Shown: positions 34,201 to 46,200 of the stretch, piece after piece
How the letters are laid out: each line of letters opens with the position of its first letter
Numbering within the stretch: the stretch's first letter is position 1
Origin: Fasciolopsis buskii
Lineage: Eukaryota > Platyhelminthes > Trematoda > Plagiorchiida > Fasciolidae
Assembly (NCBI GenBank): GCA_008360955.1
Contig: LUCM01008319.1
Coordinates: 448,399-512,398, forward strand
Length of the DNA stretch: 64,000 nucleotides
Direction: 5' to 3'
Translations under genes and position numbers: made by a program
Notes under the pieces: model-generated
What the model was told of the DNA's origin: nothing
What the model saw: only the letters and a program-made list of their open reading frames with translations
Databases searched by the model: none

Positions 34201-37200
34201 TGAGGATCACTTCACAACCTCGTTTCATTTACTTTGAACTATACGGATTCCTTTAGGCTAGGATTAATTAAGTTCAAAATGTTGCGTGGTCTGTATATTT
34301 ACATGCGACAAGTGCAGCTGGGATAAGTAGTTGTCTTGGAAAACTCGGGACATTCCGGAGAATGTAGCCGTTTTGCACACATCCAATTCACGAGCACGAA
34401 TGAGTCCCACAGACCTGCCGGAAAGATCAGCTGCACCTGTGGTCCACAATGAGATAGCCAATAGTGTTTGCCTCACCTTTGGACAGGAGCGACTGCTAAA
34501 CAGAATGATAGATGTTTTCTCCAGCATTCAAGATGATCACATACGGTGGTGAAGTTTTCTTCGAAGCTTCCAACATCACAGGCAAACATGCAGGTGGACG
34601 GTATCTACCAGGCGCTTTTGCAGCCAGTCTGTACAACTGAGTAATCTTTCCGACTGTTAAACGATCTTTACAAACTACTCGACAAGAAATCAGACAAGGC
34701 AGCGGTGGATAATTACGCGAAAACAGGAAGCGAACCATTGGGATGTGCGGCTTTGTTTGTCTTCAGTATGCCATACTGTTTCCGAACAGCCGTGGATTTA
34801 GCTGCAGGCGGTTCCGAAGTGCTGCTAATAGCGGCAAGAAAATAGACTGAAACAACAAACAGATATATTTGACAAGGTTTTTTACGTCAATGAAATTCTT
34901 ATAGTTTGCAGAACGACTAACATAACGTCAGCAGAAAGCGCATCATATGTCAGGACAATGGGGTCTTCCTTAGATAGTATCCGTAGGCAACCTCGTCAGA
35001 AGAAAGCCTTTCGATTTTATCCGCCTGTTTAATTAATTCACTTCGTGCTTTCGCTTGCTTTTGTCCCTTCTTCCTGCTTAGTTATCTAGGCAAGTGAGTA
35101 AGAAGTTTATCGGTCTGTAAGTAGGTGGTTTTACTTTGGCAAATTCGTTAAAAAATCCACTGATTGGTGTATTACGTAGTAGATATTTAGGGTTTTCGAA
35201 GCGGCAGCTCTAATGATTGCAATCATTTTGGGTTTTAAAAGATCATTTGCCTGAAGTTATTTTATTTTTAAGTGTCATGACCTTTCCTTTTCGTTCCTTC
35301 TTCCTTTCTTTCATCTTTTATCTCGTTTGTTATTCACAAGACAAAACAAGTAAATTTTTAAGATGAGGATGGCCTCAAACTGGAGGGAAGTGGATCGACA
35401 GTGAGAAGATCCAAACCCTTGACCCTGTGGTTGAAATATAGCAAATATGATCGCCTCATGGGGCGACCGGCTCGAAATTCGTAAAATTCATTTACCCTTG
35501 CAAATTCGGTTTCGGTTTCTTTACATAGTGGAGATCCCTGTGGCATAGTTTTAGCGTTTCCCTTATTCTTTTTAACACGCAGCGGACACGAAGTCGTCTG
35601 TTCTGGCCTCAGCAACTAACAGATTTGGCTAAACAACAATACAAGTAACTGTGATTTTTTGGCGGAATATTATTTGAGACCTACTTCTCGACCAGCAAGT
35701 GCTTTCGTGCTGTTCCATTACGTTCTTCGACGATTATACTGAAATAACGTCTTTCTTTGTTTCTGAATTCTACGGTGAATCTGTTTGGCGCAATAACACA
35801 TGGGTAATTTTGGAAAGTTGCATTTATAGAACAACGTGTGGTCATTTTTTGAGTAGATTCAACCAAAATCCCACAAGCAAATCTACATGAAATCGTGCAT
35901 ATTGATGGTCTAGTTAACAACACATAAGCTTAAGGTGAGGAACCCAAAGCTAATAGTTTAATACAGACTCAATGCTGAGTCTATTCAAACCAGCTTAAAT
36001 TATTCTAGACTTCAAGCACCAATATCTTTCGAGGATCGTTGTTTCCTCTGGTACTCAACCGGTGGAATTTCTCCCAGTTCATCAAACTGCTAGTGTTATG
36101 TTTCACTGAAGAAATTGCAACTCTAAAGAAAAGTACAATCAAGCCAGTAGTCGGGATTAAAATGACTGCTACTTGGTGCAAACGTATTTGTTTCGTGATT
36201 GGACTAGATGATCAAAATAAAAAAAGAACACATCGTGAGCTTAAGCCCAATGACAGTAGTTATTTCAAATCGCTGTGAATTTATATTCGGATGTTCCGTT
36301 ATCGCCAGTCCTACAAACTAACATGTCGAATAGATGATATTTCACACCTCTTCATTCATCAAGAAACCGCACTCGAGAGTGGTATAAAGAACTCACCTTT
36401 GTTAATATCATTATCAACCCTAACAAATTTGCATATAGAAAGAGAAAAGTGTGAGTCACAAACAATCCCTTTGTGTTACTCATGATTGAATATTGTTGGG
36501 CGTAAAACCTTTGGATGGGGAATGGGAGTGAAACCATAACCGTATGACTGTGGGCTTACCTGTTACCGATTTCAGTCAGTGAGTCTACATCCAGATCAGT
36601 CTGAGTTCGTCGGTGAGTTTCAGACCAAGGATAGGGAAAGCGTAGACTTGATGAGCAGTCTCTCAGAACGAATTTGGTTTCCTACTTGCTTTCGATAGGA
36701 ATACGGGGACTTTGCAAACACCCTTGGGAGAAAGGCCATGTATCTGACATTCGGAGATAGCAAAGCCAATTCATTCACTATCCGATAGCGCATAACTTTA
36801 CAACTATCCGATCATATGTGATGTGGACACTGTTTGCGATGTATGAGTGCCCCGACATATGCGAGTGAGGACATTAGGTCAAACGAAGATATTCGTTATC
36901 TTCTCAGCATGTGTTCCAATAGAATCATTCGGTAAACTTAACACGAATATTAAGTACTACTGACTTCCGAAACTTCAGATGATTTTTTTCGGCCGTTCCC
37001 ATAACTCATTTGTTTGGCCGATATAGATCTGTTGCTCGATGCTTCACCACCGGATTTGGTGTAATTTTACTCGCATTGGGTGGCAAGACTGTACTCCCAT
37101 GCCAAACAGCCCGCATTACTGTCGTGGATGATCGGCAACCGGGATCTGGGAACTGGAACTGTTGAAACCACAAGATCTAACAGTCATTTAGGCCCAAAAG

Positions 37201-40200
37201 CCAGAGTGCAGGTGGATCATGTGTTTACCCCGTCTCCCTCCTCTCACCCCCGGAAGTAAGCACTGATCCATCCTACTAACAGGCAGGTTCCGATTTTCAA
37301 TACCCTGTTTGTCCACTTTTGGAACTTAATTCTGCGGGATGCTTTTCAATCACAATTTGCACTTTCAACCTATCAGTTAACTTAATTCACTACACGGGGT
37401 GCGCACTTGTCAATAACTACTCTTTGTCGTTACAGATAACCGGCAATATGGTAAACTTTCCTAAGACAGTTTCCCAACTGGTGATGATACGTGACAAAGA
37501 ACACCAGTTCGACTAATGTCATTTTAAAGACAAGTAACTGTGCCGTTCCTCAGTTCGGTCCTGAGTGATGGAACCAAATCGGAGCGTACTGCTAGGGATG
37601 CCTCAGATGAAGCGGTTAGTAAATAGCTGTATCTGATTTTAATCCGAAATCATGCAAGTGGAATCTCCTGAAAATTTCCCGCCATCAAGTTAGAAATCTC
37701 TTCACCAGATACGTTTAAAGAGGCGGAAAGCTATATCTTAAAACCAAAGGATAGAATCGGTTGCAGGACAGTTTTAATGAAGGTTTTTAGCCGAAACATG
37801 TATGTAAGTGGTTCGATGCAATTAGCTTCGAAAAAGTTGATGTTTCCCGAGATCTATCTCAAAGACGACCACATGTTTAATAGCCCACCGCAAAAACTCA
37901 CCTCTGCTTAGAGTTGGACATTCTCAGCTACACACCTCCGGTTAGTTCCATCAATCTCAACTGTTGATCTATGCAGCTAACAGCTTAATCCTTTGGAAAA
38001 CCTCGCCTCTCTTAGGATTTCCCTGTTAAACACAATAACACTGATTATACGCCTTGCCACCACAAGGGTAATTAGGCAACAATCATGTTCATATGAATCA
38101 TCTTATACGTAAACGATTTGATCACGAAAGGTTCATAAACATCCGGAAATTGGGATACATACTATCAAATCAGAGAATAGAATGCTTAACTGATCGATGC
38201 TGTGGTTTAATAAGAAATAAAGATTTTATCCAAATTTCGTGACTGTTGAAGAAACGGAAGTTTTGACAAGAACGCCAAGATTGTTAATGTTACCCGACAA
38301 TGTTTTTATGATAGCCGTTTCTGACCTGACCAACTGTACTATTCAAGAAACTTTCCTGGAAAATTATCCCCGATCTTATCTGTGGTGGTCTTAATCCCAT
38401 CTAACGGGCACGCCAATGTTCAGACCGATTCAATGAATATTAGTTCCTCGTTGCCTTGTTTCAATGAATGTAACTATTTCTTTCCCATTCTCACCATGCG
38501 ATTATCAGGCAAACAGCTATTTCTTACCAAACTTGTGAACAGCAAAATGAAAATGAAAACTGCAAAAGCTAGCATCCTCTGCATGAATCTGGGAGTCTAT
38601 TTCTAATGTGCGCAATTTACAAAATCATTTTTACCCAGCAAAAAATAACAGAGTACCCACAGTGAGGGGCAATTTAACGATCAGATTCCTCAACTGACTG
38701 TCCGTGAAAGAACGACTAGTCTGCACGCCGTAACTTCACTGTCCTAACCACTGCAGGAACAAAACAATCTTGCAGAGACAAACCACTCTCCTAGGAAAAT
38801 AGTTCCTTTTTACACGGATTGTGTCCACACGAAATATCGTCACGGGCACAAATTATCGTTCAGAGTCAGACTGCTGATTTGCAGGCACAAAACAAGAGAG
38901 TCCTGGTGAATCTGGTTGTCCTGGCCGTGGTATGATTGAAAAAACTGTCAATTTCCGCCTATTCACATGAGTGGATCATTGTATTAGGCTGCATTAGGCA
39001 CCCAAATGTATGAACACCATTCTGGCAAGCATTCAGCTGATTCGACAGTACGAAACTTATTGCGCTATATGAATCATAATGAATGGTGATACAACAAGCT
39101 AAACTACCTGATTATTAGTCTAGCCAGGATAACACTCGCAGCAAAATTTGACAGTGACCTTTGCTCTATTGTCAACTTCTGCTTAGACGTTCATCTTTGC
39201 TGTCGTTTGCTGCGAAAAGTTCGAATGTGCCAACATATCTTGCTTCTAATTCGACTATGCTTTACACCAGATCACGGGAAACTCTATTGGCAAGTCTGCA
39301 TACAAGAATGAACTTTGCATTATTTTACTAGTATTTGAAGCCATACGGGACATCATGTATGTCAGAAGTCCCCTAACTTATCGCGTGAACAGCTAGGAAA
39401 CATGTTTCCTTTTCTTATCACTTTTTGTCTCCACCCATGCTTCTTTAACTCAGGGCGGTTCCAACATCAACTGATTCCTTCGCTGTAGTGCAACATGTCG
39501 TTTTCGTGTTCTTTCTAATTTTTTGTTTCTTTTTCTAACCCTTTTCCTGACGTTTTGTTTGTTTGTCTGTCTGCTATAGATGGAATACATTTTGTAAGAC
39601 TAACATTAACACGGGAAGAATTTTCCAAAGATGGACACAAGTTAGTCAAAGCGTGAAAGTACACTTCGCGCAACACAGACACTTGTTGCACGAGTTTTCA
39701 TAATATTTTTTCCGTCCGTGCACATCACTAGGATGTGTTAACAATGGTTTTACAGTCAAAAATTTAAGCAAAGCACAGTAAGAATTCTTGAATTTGTTTT
39801 CTTGTTTGCGTACGTGTATTTGTACGTGTGCAAAGAGGCAAAGCGGTTCGGCTACTCGACTTCGACTTCAGTCGACAGGAAATAACAAGCCAATGTTTGC
39901 ACGTCAGAAAACATCTACTGATAATGATTATTCGGCTTATTGTAAGGCTATTGCACTGCAAACGAGACCTACAACTTTGAAATCTTTTCACTCCCCTGTG
40001 GGATGTTACCTTCATTTTAAAGTTTGCTCCTCCGGTCATCAGCTCCTCAATGCACTAAGGGTATCAGTCCAACGAAGGAAACAACATTTAGGGTATGGAA
40101 AGATGCTTGCATACGATGAGGCAATGTAAGGGTATCGCGCTGCGTTTAACACACAAACAGAAGCAAGCTGGCGGCCCACGACGTGATCTCGATAGACGGC

Positions 40201-43200
40201 CACTAGCATCCTGTGTTAAATGGTGCAAATAAGATATTGTTTACTTATTGGCGCCTAGGTATGACAGTATCGGAGTGTGTAACTCCTATCATTTATTTTC
40301 ATGAGGTGAGTCGCTGCATACCTTTCAAATGACTCATGTTTTACATCTGATCAAAAAATTCCCCTCTTTTGTTAGTTTCTGGTTGATATTTATTAATCCT
40401 AGTGAGCATGCACCATATAAAAATGCCACGTGTGAAATTTCCAGTCTAATCACGTGACTTCATTCCCTGGTCTGAGCAATCCGAAAAGAGCACGGTAAAC
40501 TTTCAAGTTTTAAAAAAGTTTCACACCAGTGTTCAGAGCTATAAATTCACCAGTCTGACGTATTAGTTCAGAGTTCCTGTTAAATGTGGCGCACGAACGT
40601 GGAAAAGTTCCAACAACTGACCGACTGCCCAAGTGCGCAAACATTCTGGAAGTGTGCAACCATACCTTATGAACTTCCCACGGAAATCAAGTGAGTTTGG
40701 AAACACAAGTTATTTGACCCAGCATGTCATCCTTGATTTATCCTTCTTCGACTAGAGTAAGTTAGAAAATAATGTTTATTTTACTGTCGACCTGAGGTGC
40801 ACAGTCGCAGTCGACAGCTAATGAACTAAAACCGACGGCTAAAAAGTAGAACAAAACCTTGTAGAATGTTTTATGATCAAACAACCATAACAACAAAGCC
40901 TAAACTCCGATGTCAACAGTCCGCTGCACTAGAATTTTTGCCAAGTTTACGAAAACTTCGATAGGCTGTGAGTGCTACTCAATTACTGACAGGTTTTGGG
41001 TTGCATTTAAGACATTTCTACTCTAAACGCTTTTTCCCCCGAACGCTAGTTATCTTCCGTAAGCATTCGTGGTAAAAATGGAAAATTTCTGGTGCACATT
41101 TTTCTGGGACATCCGAGACGATTGGTTCTATTTTATTTATATCCTGTTCTAGGCTTTGTTTGGTTCACTTCTTTTACCATTCGATTGCGAAATTTTTTCA
41201 CGAGAGGGTCTGGCTTGTTTGGGGCTGTCTTAGAGAAATTCCTAGTGTCACGATATGAAAATCGGGAATTACACTTGCGACAATCAAAACCCGAGCAACA
41301 GGCGAAACAATGAGCTTCGCGTGAGAGCAGAAAGGCGCATTGGTTAGATTCCATCTAAATTATGACATTAAAAATTGAGACCATTCCAATCCGACCAATG
41401 AGAATGGTATTCTTTGGTATGCTCATCTAGCTGTCTTGTTGTTCCACTTCCATAGAATCGTAGATGCACCTGAATTTGAAGGCAATCAAACATGAAGTTG
41501 ACCATATCAGTTTGTTACGGTAATGGCTTCGAATCGTTGTTGATGTGGAGATCAAGCTTATATACCTTTCGGTGCTATGCGCTGAATTCATGGGACTTTG
41601 CTGATTTTGCCCTACTGCAGTATCTGTTCTGGAAAAGAGTCGGATGAAAAGTGCTTTATTGTCGGGTGTAAAATATACGAATTCTGTGCCAGAGGCTGAA
41701 TAAAACTGTTCGTTGTTTTTTTACGCCGATTGGCTGCAGACAAATTAAATCAATTGCCTATATGTGGACAACTCAATCCGTTGGGAAAACAGAAGAGCTC
41801 AAACTACAACAGAGTCACGTGTCATGGGTACCGGTTGGATAGACGAAAAGGGGATGGATACTGTTTAACTGTGGTTAAAAACATTTGAGGCTCAAAGGAA
41901 GAGAAGCACACAGGACGTTAAACTGATGTATGGAGATCGATGGTTTAATAAAAAAGTTCAATAGGGTGACTGAATTATTTCTAGGTTGGAACCGAACTGA
42001 TTAGTTTAACCAAATCTTTTAAGGCAGTGCGAAACATGGTCGATGAGTGTTATCGTGGCTAAGGGATACAAATACTCAAGTTAACCCTTTAAAGGCTAAC
42101 CTTCACTTCTTTTTGAAAGATTGCCTTTCCTATTTGAACTGGTTCTCGCTTATAATCTGCCAAGGTCTTAACAGTTATTTTTTCGGCATTTTTTCATCTC
42201 CATCAACAACACTCGTTGTCAAAAAGAAAGTTCATTTACTCGGTGCAGGCTTAAGAGGCCGTCAGCCTTAATATTCATAAAGCAGCTCAGGATTGACTAT
42301 AGTCAGAGCAGGGACAATCTTTTTCCGCTGACCAGCATTTTTTTGTTGTTCATATATTTCTGTTTGTCTCTGACATATTCCTTTAGTTCACAAAGCCACT
42401 TGTCTTCTTCACCAGTAGGAACATTTGTACCGTTTTCTTGCACTATTTATCATATTGCTTCAACTGGAATCAGTAAGGAAAAGCAATGAAAACGACGTGC
42501 ACTTCGTTCGAAGATACTGTGCATAGCATCTAGCACAAACAACTCTTTTGCAAAATCATTGATTGGAACAATTTGCTTATTCTGACAACTTAATCTGGTA
42601 GCCTCCAGTGCTTCCACTTTATCAATAATAGTGCTACTAGTATTGATATTAGCAGAAACGGTAATGCAGCAAATAGTACGAAGAAAGTAGATGTGTCGGA
42701 AATGTAACTCCCGTATCCACCAAACCCTTGGTATGAACAAGGTCGTGGGTGAAAAGTTGTCGGTAAGACTCCCGTCGAGGCTAGCGGTTTAATGCACGTC
42801 AAAAAGACTTTGTTTTGTTTCTCCTAATGCTTCACTTTGAGTAGCGAAGCACTTCGGATGGGCAAACAGTTCAACTCGGACTGACGCTTCTGTATTTCAT
42901 ATTAATGTCCTCCAAAAAATTCCCACTCTCATGTACCAGTCTGGCAAAACAGATATGCAGCCTGACCAATGATCGTAGAACTCTACATACGATCATGTTA
43001 ATTAGATGTACCATGTTATCAGTTGCACCGGTGAAGGTGTTCCCTTCACTTAATTCAGTTCTAATCAATCTAGACTGGAATAAAGTCACCCGACTGGAAC
43101 CCAACTTCGGTACAGAAAACGAATGCGCTGAATCTGTCCGCTTATAGCACCGACAACTGAGAGACCTTCTGAGGACAACCAAATGAACCGAGATAGCATA

Positions 43201-46200
43201 TTAACAGTGCTGAGTTTCCAGCTTATGGTTTTGATCAAAAATAGTCAGCTGGTTTCCGTGTTACTTAGCGTATAACTTTTAGTGGCAAAAATGAACTAAT
43301 GCACTTTTGTGGATCCCAAGACTATGGATTGTCCCTTGTGTCGTAACCTTCCCAAGATGTCGCTTATTTGCAGTACGTCACAAAAAACCTGATTTATTCA
43401 GGGGCAGTACTTTGTTCTAGTAAATGACTACGGTTTCCAATGGTTTGGTGCTGTCATCCGGTAACTGGAAGCGAATAAAATGCTGAAAACTTTGGTCATC
43501 AAAACTCCATTTGAAACGGCCATTTCCCTGAGTTGCACAGGAGATTGGTCTAGCGGCTGAAGTAAATATTGAGTGACATTCAGTTATTAAACATTGGCAA
43601 TGAAACTTCACCGGACGTGGAACCACAATACATGATGCAATTACCAAAACAATATAAGTATTTGTTCTTGGAGACGCCACTCATGTACGAACAGTATTCC
43701 TCTCACATTTAACCGGGTCTCACTTAAGCACCTTAAAGTTTCAGCTAAAACCAAGCGTGCTAGTAAGGATGAATGCGTTGATAAAAATAATCACATAATA
43801 CTGACGGCATATTTTTGGCAGAATTTAATTTTCTAAACGAAAAGTGAGTTCAGATTATTAAAAGCACAATGCATAACTGAGAAAACTAGATAGTAATCAA
43901 ACTGCCAGCGTCTTGGACTTCTGATGCAAACCCCGCGGGTTCGAAGTCCTTCACACCTGGTGGTTTCCTCATAAACAATAGAAGTCATCTATCAGTAGGG
44001 GTCGATCGCTTTGAGCTAGCGGACAGTAACCGTCCAAATCAGTGACGGATAGGTGCAACATCATGTGGTGAAGTTGAACAAACCTTTCAGAGCCTGTCCG
44101 GTAGCGTAATGGCGAAGGCATTAGACTCAGAATCGTTCGTGCCGGGTTTGCGTCCCAGTTGGGGCGCGGTGGATATGCACTGCTGATGATTCCTAACGAA
44201 GATGAAACAGCTGTACAGTGCTTCCGTGGTTTCTTTATGGTGAACTGAACGATGATATCACATGCTGAATTATTTCATGAATATATGAAGTGTCGTAATT
44301 CCCCATTCAAAATATGTGCTTAGCTGCATCATTATCGAAAGGGTAGTGATGAGAAAGCAAAGCATAAAGGAAACTGTATATACCCTTTTTTCGTGCTGGT
44401 CCTCTTTGAGACTGAAAGTTACCATTATGGGGCCTCCATAAAACGATTGTAATCTAGTCTGCTGGACTGTTTCGGTGGCTGCCTTTATGAGGGGCCTACA
44501 TAGACATTGGCAAATCTGAACTTTTCACCTAAAAGACGTCCGTTTAGGTTTCTCCTCGTGCGATACCATAGTCGTTCTAAAACACCAGTCACTGAATACC
44601 AAAATTCATCCACGTCTAGCATGTCCCACCTGTTGTTCTCATCTCTCATTCATCGGTGCTTCAACTCGCTGGCCATCTGGCGGAATCATAGAATAGATCC
44701 CAACGTGGGACCATTACAAAACATTCTTGAAATAATTTTTTTCAATTGGTTTAGGACTTTGCATAGTTATATTAAAGGGCGACTTAGAATTTGACGTAGT
44801 ATCCATCTGTTAATAGTTGGCATGGGTTATAATATGCATATGATGTTTCAGCCTAAAACTATATCAGCGAGGGAAGCAAATGCCTGACACGACGCACGTG
44901 AAATTAGTATGAAGGGTGATTTATCCCGTGCTATGTAAGCATATAGTGTCAGAAACATTCATTCACATTACATTGGATCTTCCTATCTGAGGTTGTAAGC
45001 AGTTATCGCGTTTTTCAATGTGATTTGGGTAAGTTACTCTCAGCTACGTGCAGGCGGGTCAGTCTGTCATTGCTCTGCATCAGACTGTGCCCAAACATCG
45101 AAGATGCTCTCGTCACAGTATCGCCTAGTTAGTTCGGGTGAGTGACAGTTTCAGAAGCTCATATTAGTTTTCGGACACTACGCGACTATCGAAAAATAGG
45201 GGCCCACCACGATTGTGCCATGGTGTTGGAATAAAAAGTACTTCCTTGGTCCCACTAGCATTTAATTTGCGACATGTACCCCTGCCTAGTTCTGGATCGA
45301 GAAATTTCTATATCCTTAGCAGTAAGACTATCGTCGTAATTCATAAATGATAGACTTAAATGAAAAAGAACATTCGACAGGCTACTGCAATGTGCGAACT
45401 CGGATTATCCATGTATTTCCGAGACGAAATCCTGAAGGTTGAAAGACGAGTTCTGCACAAATGGATCCAAAGTAACAAGCCCAGTGACAAGTACTTTCGT
45501 TCTCCAGGGAACGGGTGACCAAGAAAAACTTTCACAAGAGACGACAGATTACTTATGAAAATAGTCAATTCAATCCTCTGGTTTCCGAACAAGCATTTCG
45601 CAAAATGTGCCACTATTTTGTTTCCGCATGAATACATCGATGCTCGCTGAAAGTAAATTAGACGTCTGATAAAGCTTCAATTGGCAAATGACTGGACAAA
45701 ATCCACTTAAGCAGAGTGGTACAAGAGGCGTTGTTTCCGGTGCTCCGTAAAGTCGAGTCGGGTCTCGTAGATGGACGAATTGTGCTTTAATTAAGGACAG
45801 GAATAACAAAACAAATAATTGGATAATAAATGAAATGCATTCTGATTGGAAATTCGTGCATCCGACTGCACAAGATGACGGCGATTCGATGCACGTTTTG
45901 GAAGCAATACAGCCCAGTAACAAACGTGGGTTAAAATCTAGCAGTCAACAGTAAAGGAAATGAATGGTCACTTAAAGCATTCCACTATTTTCAATGCTTA
46001 TCAAGGTACAGGTGCACGAAATATTGATTGTACTTTACTGTCGGGTAAAAAAAAAAGAATTTTTGCCAGCAATATGGAAAAACCAAAACGTTTGATGTAA
46101 AAAATCTCCCCGACAAGGTGTTTTTGTTGAACTTTTTCATTAAATTTAACGTGAACCGTGGCTTTGTTTGAGTTGAAGAAAAACTTGATAAGGTTTAATA

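Noticed and set aside
39788..40129. Overlapping frames of 113 (plus) and 91 (minus) codons
   Set aside because: They are antisense to each other, and neither shows a motif or consistent splice or poly(A) signals.
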